Shown: positions 1-9,499 of the stretch, piece after piece
Numbering within the stretch: position 1 is the stretch's first letter
Layout of the letters: every line of letters starts with the position of its first letter
From: Phlebopus portentosus
Taxonomy: Eukaryota > Basidiomycota > Agaricomycetes > Boletales > Boletinellaceae
Assembly: GCA_037892935.1 (NCBI GenBank)
Contig: JAYXKI010000016.1
Span: 372,001-436,000, forward strand
DNA length: 64,000 nt
Direction: 5' to 3'
Translations under genes and position numbers: made by a program
The notes under the pieces: model-generated
Databases searched by the model: none
What the model was told of the DNA's origin: nothing
The model's input: only the letters and a program-made list of their open reading frames with translations

Positions 1-1020
1 AAAATGGGGAAGTTCATTCCTTGCCAGGGGATACCCAATGCTAAGCAGTTGGCACGCTTGTTTCGCCAACACATCTTCAAATACTATGGGGCCCCTAAAC
101 AAGTAATCTCTGACTGAGGTAGCAACTTCACTGCGCAATTCCTCAAGGAGTTCTGCAGACTCATTAATGTCGATTGGAAAACTAGTACAGCATATCATCC
201 ACAAACCGATGGTCAAACCGAGCGACTTAATCAAGAACTCGAATAGTACTTACACTACTACGTGTCCTACCGTCAAACAGATTGGGCAGAGTACATTGAT
301 ATGGCAGAATTCACCTACAACAATTGAAAACACAGTACCACTCATTAGTCACCATTCTATACACTGTATGGATGGCACCCTCACCTGGATGTTGCGGAGA
401 CCGGTGATTCAAACGTGCCAGAAGCAATAAATCACCTAGAGGAGCTTCGACAAGTACAGCAAGAAGCCTATAATTCAATTAGGCAAGCAAACAAGGCAAT
501 GAAGCTTTATGCAGACCTGCATCGAGGCAAACTGCCAGAGTACAAGCCAGGAGATGAAGTGTTACTAGACATGAGGAATCTCAGTCGACTGGAACTGACA
601 AAGAAACTTGCAATGAAATGGGCAGGCCCTTATAAAGTCGAGAAGGCAGTCGGATAAGTGTCATTCAGATTACGCTTACTCAAAACCCTTCCGATCCACC
701 CTGTATTCCATGCAAGTCTTCTCAGGCCTTACAAGTGAAAGGACTACCCTGGAAGACCCACACTAGACAAGCCACCACCTATTGAAGTGGAGGGCCAAGC
801 GGAATATGAAGTGGAGACAATTCATAACACACAACGTCATCGAAACAAGATACAGTATCTTATTCAATAGAAAGGATACCAAGAGCGAACATGGGAGCCA
901 CTCGATAACCTCAAGAACTCCTATCAAATGATAGAAGAATTCCACAAGAGGTACCCTCAGGCGATGAGGCCACCAAACCTTAATCAATGGATTGCTGAAC
1001 GAAGACAAATTAGGGGATAA
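1..1020 (+). pseudogene. G1: 3' part of Ty3/gypsy chromovirus pol (integrase C-terminal half plus chromodomain), stop-riddled
   Basis: Reading frame 1 is continuous from the window edge to a TAA at 1018-1020. It encodes the end of a Ty3/gypsy integrase core: the second catalytic Asp (codon 112-114, in an I-S-D context) and the Glu (220-222, in G-Q-T-E-R-L-N) are exactly 35 residues apart, the D-35-E spacing of the family. The GPY-like module follows, then a chromodomain near 808-950 (E-V-E-T-I-H ... K-G-Y ... T-W-E-P). In-frame stops lie at 115, 244, 325, 346, 655, 736 and 868, with no frameshift anywhere. Several sit where relatives carry Arg (CGA), Gln (CAG) or Trp (TGG), so C-to-T or G-to-A changes explain them. 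The 5' part of the element lies outside the window. The copy is dead. Family and domain order are clear; the exact clade is inferred from the chromodomain. Confidence 0.9.
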
Positions 1021-1187
1021 TTGCATCACATGCACTCCACCCGATGGAGCTACATATGGAGCCACAATAGAGACAATGAGTAAGGTATCCAATGACCTTA
1101 CCAAGCAATGACATCACAGTGGCACCTCAAAGCGATAGCAGAAGAAGACAAATTAGGCAAGAGAGAGGCGACATACCAACAGGATGG

Positions 1188-1195
1188 TATAAAAG
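1188..1195 (+). promoter_or_regulatory. TATA box candidate upstream of the G1 accessory ORF
   Basis: TATAAAAG lies 80 bp before the ATG at 1275, in the 254-bp gap between the end of pol and the accessory ORF. The spacing suits a fungal core promoter, so the accessory ORF may have had its own transcript rather than depending only on the genomic RNA. No other element is visible in 1021-1274. Confidence 0.4.
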
Positions 1196-1274
1196 ATGAA
1201 GAAACTCGAGCTTAAGGATCATCAACTCGAATCCTAACAGCTACTCATCTCTCAAAGACAACTACTACTCAGAC

Positions 1275-2273
1275 ATGCCAGTCTTTGATGAACTCCAAGC
1301 ATTTAGTGCACCTGAAGATGCACCTGATTGGACGTTTGTACTAAAGCCACCTAATGAATGTTATCAATGGCCACAGCTATGCAACTGCTTTAACCAAGAG
1401 AACTACGAAGAAGAGATCATACCCTCATGCCCAGGGAAATACTTTGACGACCTATTCGACAAATGGAACGCAGTCCATCAGCCAGCCGAAGAACAACCTG
1501 ATCTTATGGTACCGAAGCAACCAGAAGGACAACTGCTTAAACTCAGTAACCCTCGAGATGCAGCAGTCCGACGACTCAATGATGATGCATTTCTTACCTA
1601 TGCAGTCGAACTCGAGACACGAGCCTTACATCGAGGACAAATTGACTTCAGCCACGAGCTGACATACAAGAATGTCATGGGCATCTACCATTCAGCAATT
1701 CAAATTTGCGCCTACAGACGAGGCCTGACAATCGCAACTCTTAACCAAATAATGAGATGGAGCCACTATCATCCCATCAGCATGGATATGATGAAGTACA
1801 TGAACTACCTAGCTGATCAGACAGCCTTTTATGCTTCCCATGCCATGCAGTTCATGGTGGTACTCAACATGACGAAGTACTACGAAGGTACTATGTACCA
1901 GGAGCTCATTCGAGCCAGATGATCTACAGGCCAAGCGAATGGTCTGTCAATCAATGACATCACACACCACCTAGTCGAAGGAAGGATAGTCAACTATGAT
2001 CCACAATACCTTATGAAACTCAACGAGCGAGAAGAGGAAGCAAGAGAAAGACTACAGGTGACGAGACATCTGATGATGGAGGATATGATGATCACGATCT
2101 ATCAGTATCCAAACGAGATCTACCAGCCAGACAACATGCTCACTATCACAGAGCAGGATGAAGAATTTGGTTCATCAGATGAAACCGATTCAGACGAAGA
2201 AGACGAGGTTAGCGAACCACCGCCTACACCGATGAACTCACAGGAAATGATATCTGAGAGCAAAGAACTATGA
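1275..2273 (+). pseudogene. G1 accessory ORF after pol (unknown function), one in-frame TGA
   Basis: An ATG-initiated frame runs 332 codons to a TGA at 2271-2273, interrupted only by TGA at 1920-1922 (CGA to TGA would explain it). It lies downstream of the gypsy chromodomain and upstream of the polypurine tract, so it is a third ORF of the element or a captured gene. I do not recognise the family. The N-terminal ~215 residues look globular, with many Tyr, Met and Trp and no signal peptide or membrane segment. The C-terminal third is acidic, with a Glu/Asp/Ser stretch near codons 295-312, then a Pro-rich tail. It is not envelope-like. The in-frame TGA fits the transition-type decay of the neighbouring pol. 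Confidence 0.55.
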
Positions 2274-2857
2274 TTTATGCAAGCTTTTCATTATTCTTTT
2301 ATGCAACCCCTTTCCCATATCGCGACCTGACATGGTCAATTATGCATTCTATTCTTTCTATGGTATCTATGGTCACATCCAACCAAATTATGCCTTTATG
2401 CAACCATCATTCCCAACTCGCTATGGTATTTATTCACCATATTCACTGAAATGCCGAGTTGTGAATAAGTTGATGGGCAGTTTAAGCCTACTTGGTTTAA
2501 CCAACTATCAACTGTTGCACTTCTTGTGCATCCTAGTGATACATGGCGCATTATGCACCCTTTTCTTATCTTCTATGCAGAGGAAGAGGAGCCAATAGGC
2601 ACTCCGACTCTATTTTACTTTTCGAAAAACCCCTTTGGAGGTGGGCGAACCATAGGTGAACCTATTGCTGTGCACAGGGTTGGTTGAATATCACCCCTTG
2701 CCCAGTCAATACACTAGGCAAGCCACTTCCAAAGCGACAGAAAACTCATTCAGTAACAACTTTATGACTTTTTCTTTCTTATCACTTTCAATTGCGTTAT
2801 AATCTTTTACATGATGCATATTTCACATTTCACATTCACATCCCTTCCCACCACCCT
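2274..2857. other. Non-coding stretch of G1 between the accessory ORF and the antisense ORF
   Basis: About 580 bp, AT-rich, with repeated short phrases (for example TTATGCA and ATTCT) and no coding frame I would defend. A short open frame at 2332-2598 has low-complexity, Tyr-rich content and no supporting motif. It would contain the 3' UTRs of the convergent accessory ORF (+) and antisense ORF (-). Confidence 0.4.
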
Positions 2858-3220
2858 TTACAAATTGACGACTTCCCAAATGCCCTTCTCACGACTTTTC
2901 TGCACTGAAATACCCACTTTATCGACAGCTTCAGCTGAACTCGAAGGCACATCAGAGTCAGTGAAAATGCAGTTGACGCGCTGCCGAATTTCTGCAGTCC
3001 TCTCATTAGGAACCGATTGCATCTTATAATCATTCTCCTATAGGACTATTAGCAGCTGCAACCTGCAAACAGAGGCAAGAGAACTCACCTCATTATGCCT
3101 CCTGCGATCTAGAATCCAAAGATTCATGCCAAAAATTGCGACAAGAGCGATGAAAACAATGCAGACAGCGGCGACTTTGGACATAACTGGGCAGTGATGA
3201 TGATGGTTTGATAGCAACAT
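2858..3220 (-). CDS. Small antisense two-exon ORF in G1 with a predicted membrane helix
   Basis: On the minus strand an ATG (3218-3220) opens 44 codons (exon 1, 3089-3220). They include a strongly hydrophobic helix of about 20 residues (V-A-A-V-C-I-V-F-I-A-L-V ...) after a His/Met-rich start. A GTGAGT donor at 3088 begins a 66-nt intron (3023-3088) with a CTAAT branch-like site and a TATAAG acceptor. Exon 2 (2858-3022) continues in frame for 54 codons to TAA, giving 98 residues. Without splicing, the frame closes soon after the donor. The intron orientation shows the gene would be read against the retrotransposon. No family recognised. The short length leaves chance as a real alternative, but the splice signals and position between pol and 3' LTR match the larger antisense gene of G3a. 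Confidence 0.4.
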
Positions 3221-3295
3221 CAACTATCACTAGGCGACTCCTTTATCCGAGCTTTCTCATGGATTAGAATGAACATTTCTCTGAAAGTTCATCTT

Positions 3296-3305
3296 AGGAG
3301 GGGGG
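3296..3305 (+). other. Polypurine tract of G1
   Basis: AGGAGGGGGG followed by TAG and a TG dinucleotide at 3309. This is the usual plus-strand primer site just before a 3' LTR in fungal gypsy elements, and it marks the end of the internal region of G1. Confidence 0.7.
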
Positions 3306-3681
3306 TAGTGAAAGGATCCACTCAAAAACTCGCATCAAGATCGATACGATCAGCAGATCAACAGGATCAGCATTCCAAACGCGACTAGTAACAGTCTAGC
3401 AGTCACTAGAGCCAAACTACTGTTAACGCAACTAAGGCAATGGTCACGGGCATCAACGGCAATATACAGGCGCCTGAGAAGCACGCCACAAGTACGTAAC
3501 CCCGCAGACTACTTAACACTGCCGACCGGTAATTACCACTGCCAATTTACTACTGCCAACTGTCACCTTAACACCGCCGACCAAACTTCTGATCCGACCC
3601 GATCAAAAGAAGTCAAGAAGCGATCAAAACTACTAGAAGCCCGAGAAGTCTAGAACGCAACTACTAAAGCCTAACACCTAA

Positions 3682-4347
3682 AGTCTAAAGGCTAATCCGA
3701 TCCCAATAGAGACATCACTGGCATTCCAGCACTGTCAGACTTGTGCCCGAGCGTACATGGTCCTTTACGAGATATACTTCACAGTATGTCATGCTACAAG
3801 CAAAACGTGTGACTGCCAAATCAAAGTCCAACATCATATGCAAGAAGCGTTACATGCCAATCCACCAAATCCTATAATACCCAAGCGACATGAGGAACTC
3901 ATTGTTACAACTCGAACCCCTCGAGCTGCAGACCCAATAACTTGGAGGATACTAGGATGGTACAAGCCAGAGCTGCATAACTCATGTCCAGCCTCTACAG
4001 TATAAGCAAACCTTTATTTACCAAGGAATGCAAACCTGAACACCAAGCAACTACAACTGGTACTCCAAAGAAGGATATGGCAATACATTCACGATGTTAG
4101 ACTCCCAGGCAAAGCATGGCTAGTCACTCGAACACAACTGCATCCCCCAGCGGAACTCATACAGTTTATGGTATGCATTGGACCATACTCTACACCAACC
4201 CGACATCTCAATACCGATGTGCGAGTTGTGCTTACACCCTTCGGACCACAAGACGAACAGCGAAGAGTCACATATCAAGCTGTTTACATTGCACCAAGAG
4301 CTACAATCCCACCTAGTGATGGAATCGACGTCATAGTGGAGCACTGA
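3682..4347 (+). pseudogene. Unknown decayed ORF inside the putative G1 LTR
   Basis: A frame open from 3682 (first ATG 3757) runs to TGA at 4345-4347 with a single internal TAA at 4003-4005, about 197 codons from the ATG. Composition is protein-like, with balanced Arg, Pro and Thr and few rare runs. The part before the stop contains several Cys and His residues (C-H-A-T-S-K-T-C-D-C). I recognise no domain. Upstream sequence (3400-3680) is short-period, GCCGACC-containing and non-coding. It could be a captured gene fragment, a remnant of another transposon, or a fortuitous frame. Confidence 0.3.
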
Positions 4348-4581
4348 CAGTGGAGCTTTCCATACTGGAGCAGCACCTCTATTATCTCAGTCAGCAACCC
4401 CACAGAATTCTGTCATAGTGGAGATACATTGGAGCAAAGTGGCGCTCGGTGGAGCAGAATGACGAAGGAAGTGATGTAATAGTGGAGAGAAGTAGAGCAA
4501 GGTGGAGCAAGGTGGAGTAAAGTGGAGAGAAGATGAGTAAGAAATAGGATAGAAAATAGATTATCTAGAAAGCATAAATAG

Positions 4582-4877
4582 TGTTAGAAGTAGGCCCTCT
4601 TTCCCCCATCTTTCGATCCTCTTAACACACAGTGACAGTGTCTTACTATATGACTCACATTGTGTGCTTTGTACTACTACGCCTCTTGGAAATCCCAATC
4701 TGCTCTTACTCTACCTTGTCTTTGAAAGCATCCCTTACCAGGACTGCAACTAGGAAGGATAGTAAGGGGACCGCGTGGTACAGCTAAACGTGGGTAGATA
4801 GATCACCTCTGTACAACATACCGCTGCTTAGGCAAAAGGATCGAAACCGGTGTAACCCCGGACCTACACCTCTAACA
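4582..4877 (+). repeat. Alternative LTR boundaries: 296-bp TGTTAGA...TCTAACA segment
   Basis: Perfect 7-bp terminal inverted repeat TGTTAGA/TCTAACA encloses 296 bp, the terminal pattern of fungal LTRs. The flanking 5-mers (AATAG and CCATG) do not match, so it is not a clean solo LTR. It could be a true 3' LTR with ATAAATA just outside, or simply the last part of the longer G1 LTR. Confidence 0.3.
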
Positions 4878-4957
4878 CCATGCCAGCAGACATTATGACT
4901 AAAGCACTAAGCAGAGTAAAGGTGCAGGAGATGTGTAAGATGCTGGGATTATATTGA
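4878..4957 (+). pseudogene. Copia pol 3' end fragment (last residues of RNase H region)
   Basis: Starting exactly at the end of the preceding LTR, the sequence matches the last codons of the copia gag-pol found intact at 13452-17993 (M-P-A-D-I-M-T-K-A-L-S ... C-K-M-L-G-L) and ends in TGA. The rest of this copy is not adjacent. A degenerate polypurine stretch (AAGAAAAGGGGGAG) follows, then the rearranged LTR. Confidence 0.75.
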
Positions 4958-4982
4958 AGGAAGAAGTGAAGAAAAGGGGGAG

Positions 4983-5262
4983 TGAAAAGAAAGTGTGATT
5001 CTGACACTCTTAGTATTTTGTAGTTTATTGTTCTGTTTATATTCTTCCTTATGTCCACTTTCTTAATCATGTGATGCTTATGTAATCTCCTGTAAAAGTG
5101 TGATTCTGACACTCTTAGTCCATTTTATAGTTTAGTACTGTCTACATCAAGTGTACTGCTTTCTTGATCATGGACTCAGGTATGTAATTAGACTGCTAAT
5201 ATACATCAAGTGTACTCACCACTGGACTCAGTGGTCCCTTGCTGGATTTGTGTGATCAAACA
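4983..5262 (+). repeat. Rearranged copia LTR (5' LTR of C1)
   Basis: The start (TGAAAAGAAAGTG) and end (GATCAAACA) deviate from the family's TGTTAGA...TCTAACA. It is 280 bp instead of 252. After the CTCCTGTAAAA segment the early LTR phrase GTGTGATTCTGACACTCTTA is repeated, and a mixed block follows, as if templates were switched twice. It serves as 5' LTR for C1 and also abuts a copia 3' end, so recombination between copies is likely. Confidence 0.75.
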
Positions 5263-5273
5263 GGTTATGAGCC
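5263..5273 (+). promoter_or_regulatory. C1 primer-binding site (initiator tRNA-Met anticodon region)
   Basis: GGTTATGAGCC directly follows the LTR. It is complementary to GGCUCAUAACC, the anticodon stem-loop of fungal initiator tRNA-Met, not to a tRNA 3' end. This matches the half-tRNA priming known for Drosophila copia and yeast Ty5. Confidence 0.75.
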
Positions 5274-6448
5274 TTGAGCTCTAGCTGTCTGCACTGTCGC
5301 ATTTTTGAGTTTTTGGGTTTGGAGAGCTGCTGCTGTTGTCAGAGAAGCTTTTGGTGTTCTGGACTGGCCTTTTAGTGTGTTCCTAGTGTTCCCATCATCT
5401 TCTGCACCCTTCTGTGCAGTTTCCACAGTCCCAGAGCCCTCTGCCTTCTTCTTTGGCCTTTATTAGTGCTAAATCTCCCCCAAACTCCGCCGCTTGATTG
5501 CTCCACAACTGTCCAGCCGTTTTCGACACCCTTTGACACGTTTACTTGGCCCATATAGGCCTACTGTCCTGCCGAGTTTCAGCCTGATCCGTTGCGATTT
5601 GACACCACTATAGCCCTATCACTTTTGGCTATTTTCGAAGTTGCATTGCCTATCCCGGGTGAACCGCTGATCCGTTTCTCACGAAATTTGGCACGTCTAT
5701 TTGGCCTATTTCCGCGTCCCCTGTCGCGAAGTTTCAGCCAAATCGGTCAAGAACTCGCCGACTTATTGAAGGATCTTTGTTTTGCACCCCATTTTGGCAA
5801 CTTTCGATTTTCTCGGCAACCGCTGATCCGATCTGGACGCCTTTTGGTGTGCATACGGCTCCCATACCTGTGCATACTTCCACCAAGTTTCAGCCTGAGC
5901 GGCCGCGGTTTAACTGCGCTGTGGGCTATTCTTGTGCCGACCGAAATCGTCGATTGCTGCCGATCCGCTGATCCGATCCGCGTGCTTTTTGCACCGTTCG
6001 ATTCCGCTCATCGTCCTCTATCTGCGTGCCAATTTGCGCACCGTTCCGCCCATCCGTTCCCTCTCTGTGCTGCATTTTGTATCTGGCAGCTCTAGTGTTA
6101 ATTGATGTGTGGCTCCATCACTGTTGTTGGATCAGCCTAGCCTACAGACTGTGAAGCTTTCCTGCCCAGCCTTAGTTCACTGGTTTTAGTCATTCTTTGA
6201 GTGTCTACTTAAACCTAGAGCCTCTCTCAGTCAGCGGTGCCTGTGGAATCTTAGTAGACCAACAGACCAGCACTGTCTTATGGCAAATCTGTATATACTT
6301 TAGTGACTGTAGAAGACTGCACTGGTTGGCATTGATCTGTCACCTCCAGGCATAAATTTGTTAGTGCTCTCTCCCTCATTGCTCTCTTACTGCTTATTTC
6401 TTCTAAGCATCATCTGTCCACTCTCATCTACACCTCATTTCAACTATC
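5274..6448 (+). other. C1 untranslated leader with ~155-bp internal repeats
   Basis: About 1.2 kb of CpG-rich leader precedes the gag ATG. The phrase AGTTTCAGCC recurs at 5575, 5730 and 5886 (spacing 155 and 156), and CGCTGATCCG marks unit starts, so the block at about 5500-5960 is a diverged tandem repeat. An open frame at 5592-6095 has no ATG, starting at TTG, and I treat it as non-coding. Confidence 0.6.
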
Positions 6449-9290
6449 ATGTCTGATCCTGTGACCTCTGAGACACTATCCACTATCACCAAGCTCAATG
6501 ACAGCAATTACTCTGTCTGGAAGCATGATATGTGTGCTGCACTTCAAGTCAAGAAGTTGTGGCGCCTGACCTCTGGTCAGGAAGCTAAGCCTAGTGCTCC
6601 AGCAGAGGCTGTCCAGCTCTGGGAAGAGAAGGCTGAGCAAGCTGCAGGCCTGATCTATCAGAGAATTGAGCATAGCATGCAGGTTATGGTGCAGGACTAC
6701 ATGGATGATCCAGTCAAGATGTGGACTGAGCTTCAGAAGATCAATGAGCAGGACAACCCAGCTGCGCGCTTTAATGCCTATGATGAGTTCTTCAACATCA
6801 CCAAGAAGGAAGATGAGTCCCTCACTAATCTGGTGAGCAGGGTTGAGCTAGCACTGCACAAGATCAGAAGCACTCGTTCTAGCACCCTCAAACTTGAGGA
6901 GTTTGAGAATGAGCTTGCATGTGCATGTCTGATTCGTGCTCTTCCTGAGGACTATGCTTCCTTTCACTCTGCAGTGCTCCTTATGAAGGAATTCAAGTGG
7001 AATAACCTTAAGGAGGCATTTGCCCAAGAGCAGCAGAACCATCAAGAGCGCATTCAGCTTCAGCCCCAGGCCATGTTCACATCCACTAGTAGTGCTGTAA
7101 AGCCTATCTCCTCTCAAGGTGTCACTTGCACCTTCTGTGGTATTCCTAAGCACACAGAGGAGAACTGCTATATGAAGCAGGCAGCTTCTAAGGATGCACA
7201 TGTCAGGGCTAAGAAGAACAGAGAAGAGAAGAGGAGGAAGGGCAGGAAGGGCCAGAAGGCCCATGTTGCTCAACAAGATGAATCTGCTGAATCTGCTGAA
7301 TTTGCTGGCAATGCAAGTGCTCTTGACTACACCAATCCCCATTCACCTCTTATCCCAGATGCAGGAACTGACTGGATTGCTGACACAGGTGCCACTTGCC
7401 ACATGACTCCACATCGTCATTGGTTCACCAAATACTCAACAAATCACACCCCTATTCGTTTAGCCAACAACCAAGTTATTTATTCAGTTGGCATTAGCAC
7501 AGTGCACTTTCAGCCTGTAGTTGGTGGCAAACCTGGACAGTTACTTGAATTTGAGCGTGTACTTCATGTTCCTGATCTCAGAAACAATCTCCTCTCAGTC
7601 CTGTATTTGACTCGTTCCAAATCATATGTTGTCACTATTCACCATAACAAGATGCTTTTCCATCGTCATGGAACAGTTCTTTTCACTGCAAACATCACCT
7701 CTTACAATGCAGCAACTCTCAATAGCCATATTGTCCCTACTATTGCTTATGCTGCATTCACCAGCACCTGTCCACTTGACACTACACTTTGGCACAGGCG
7801 CTTTGCACATCTCAATCATGGTGATGTAAACAGGTTGATGACTGAGGAGCTAGTCAAAGGAATGGTTGTCAAATCCAAGAGCACTCCAGATCCTATCTGT
7901 GAACCTTGCATTGCTGGCAAGCAGCACAGGTCTAATGTCTCCAAACTTGCATCTCACAGAGCTTCTGGTCTCCTCCAATTGGTTCACTCTGATGTTCATG
8001 GTCTATTGCCTGTTCAATCTAGACATGGCTTTAAATATTGGATCACCTTCATTGATGATTACAGCCGCTACTGGGCTGTTCTCCCATTGAAGAAGAAGAG
8101 TGATGCATTTGCTGCCTTCAAGCAATTTAAGGCCTATGCAGAGAACCAGTTAGGAGTGAAGATCAAAGCCACTCGTGATGATAAAGGTGGAGAGTATGTG
8201 TCTAAGGAATGGGACCAGTTCTGTATTACTGCAGGCATCCACAGACAGCACACTATTAGAGATGAACCTCATCAGAATGGTGTTGCAGAGCGTGCTAACA
8301 GGACACTTGCAGAGGGCATTACTACTATGCTTAATGAAGCACACCTGCCTTCTAGCTTCTGGTGGGATGCAGTGGCAGCATTCGTACATGTACACAACCG
8401 CTCTCCCACCTCTGCTGTGTCTGCCAGTACACCCTATGAGCTCTGGTTCCAGTCAAAGCTAGATGTCTCTCACTTGCGTGTATTTGGATGCACCTCTTAT
8501 GTGCTTGTGAAGAAAGATCAACACAAGCAGCTGCAGTCCCACACACAGAAATGTGTATTCCTAGGCTATCCCTCTAACTATAAAGGCTGGTTGTTCTGGA
8601 ATCCACTTACCAGGAAGGAAGTCATTAGTGACTCTGCTCAATTTGATGAGAGAGTCTTCCCTGGTACATCTAGAAACCCAGTTGACTTGAGGGTGAATAT
8701 GCCTACACAGACAGAAGACCTGCCAGAACAGGGGAGAGTAGAGGATGCTATTGATGTTCTGCCAGCTCCTCCTCCACCACCTGCTCCTATGCATCCAGCA
8801 GATCCTCCTATGCCTACACCTACACCTACACCTAGTCCTCCACCTAATCCATCACCTAGTCCTCCTTCACACAGTCCCCTACATCATCCTCCTTCACCAG
8901 CCACTCATCCACCAAAGCGTGAACACACTACTTCACCACTGCTATCTGAGCAGGCCTCAAAGAAACAAAGGCCTGCTTCTCCCTGGTGGCCAGATCCAAT
9001 GTGGAGACCTATTAGACGTCATACCACTGGCTGGTGGGATGTGAACTATGTTGGACAGCGCCTTCCCAGACGTGTGCCAGGCTCCCCTATTCCACCACAG
9101 CGCTTCAACTTCAACTCAGCAGAGCCAACTGTATCTGACACTGCACCTGATACTGCTTCTGATACTGACTCTGCAGCTCAGCCAGATGTTGTAGAGCAGC
9201 CAGAGCAGGATGTTGAGATGGACAGTGACTCACCTGATGAACTGGACATCATGTCAGAAGAGGAGTTGCAAGCTGAAGCACTGATGTTTG
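6449..9290 (+). pseudogene. C1 copia gag-pol, first part (gag, protease, integrase), cut by a 209-bp insertion
   Basis: Starts at ATG 6449 and stays open to 9290. It contains the gag domain, a CCHC knuckle (C-T-F-C-G-I-P-K-H-T-E-E-N-C), the protease motif A-D-T-G-A, the HHCC and D-D-E integrase (H-S-D-V-H-G ... N-G-V-A-E-R-A-N-R) and a proline-rich linker with a (CCTACA)n run. At 9291 a 209-bp element interrupts it, so the frame ends early, after 976 residues, in inserted sequence. The remainder of pol lies at 9505-10552 and 23382-24002. It is very close to the intact C2 protein but carries other disabling changes further on. Confidence 0.95.
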
Positions 9291-9499
9291 TGTTAGGATT
9301 ATATAATCCTCAGCTTACTCAGACTATGAGTTATTCCCTGCTTAGTAGCAATATGGACCCTGAACTCATAGGCTGGTAATGCCAATCTAAAGTGATTAAC
9401 CTGGCTAGATAGCTTAGTGGTGAAAGCATCTGGTATATACTCAGGAGATCCTAGGTTCAATCCCTAGTCTGGCCGGTCACCTGTTTTCAACTCTTAATA
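9291..9499 (+). mobile_element. 209-bp LTR-like or SINE-like insertion with tRNA-like sequence, GTTTG target duplication
   Basis: Comparison with the uninterrupted copies (C2, C4) shows an exact insertion flanked by GTTTG at 9286-9290 and 9500-9504. It begins TGTTAGG and ends CTCTTAATA, close to the TGTTA...TAACA termini of an LTR with one C-to-T change. The 5-bp duplication also suits an LTR. Right after the first four bases is a perfect 16-bp palindrome (AGGATTATATAATCCT, 9295-9310). A 73-nt tRNA-like segment occupies 9403-9475, followed by TTTT (9483-9486), a pol III stop. Either a solo LTR carrying a tRNA-derived promoter or a tRNA-related SINE. An identical copy sits in C3 at 18893-19101. 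Confidence 0.7.
9403..9475 (+). tRNA. tRNA-like sequence (possible tRNA gene or tRNA-derived pol III promoter)
   Basis: The 73 nt fold with canonical segment lengths. Acceptor GGCTAGA/TCTGGCC pairs over 7 bp with one G-T; D stem is GCTT/AAGC with an 8-nt loop containing GG. The anticodon stem is TCTGG/TCAGG (two wobbles) with a 7-nt loop, the variable region is 5 nt, and the T stem is CTAGG/CCTAG with loop TTCAATC. A box (TAGCTTAGTGG) and B box (GGTTCAATCCC) are intact. The loop is TATATAC, so position 33 is A rather than the invariant U, and the apparent anticodon would be UAU. That argues for a tRNA-derived element rather than a decoding tRNA. No CCA is encoded. Confidence 0.5.

Larger units (their letters stand above)
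3309..4877 (+). repeat. Probable 3' LTR of G1 (long, or composite)
   Basis: The segment begins TG right after the polypurine tract and ends ...TCTAACA at 4877, where copia coding sequence starts abruptly. It would be ~1.57 kb with a TATA-like ATAAATA near 4574. Only the 3' copy is in the window, so the limits cannot be checked against a 5' LTR. It contains GTGGAG direct repeats (about 4350-4540) and a decayed ORF (3682-4347). An alternative is that a different, 296-bp LTR occupies 4582-4877 and the G1 LTR ends earlier. The sudden switch to copia pol at 4878 suggests G1 inserted into a copia copy whose other part is left of the window. Confidence 0.45.

Noticed and set aside
2332..2598. 88-codon frame with Tyr-rich start after the G1 accessory ORF
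   Set aside because: Compositionally driven by short repeated AT-rich phrases and lacking any motif.
3063..3088. A 26-nt intron (GTGAGT...TTGCAG) in the small antisense ORF of G1
   Set aside because: Too short for a spliceosomal intron and without a branch site; the 66-nt alternative ending at 3023 has one.
6848..7342. 164-codon minus-strand frame opposite copia gag, seen in every copy
   Set aside because: A shadow of the gag frame: it changes exactly as the sense codons require and has no splice or promoter signal.
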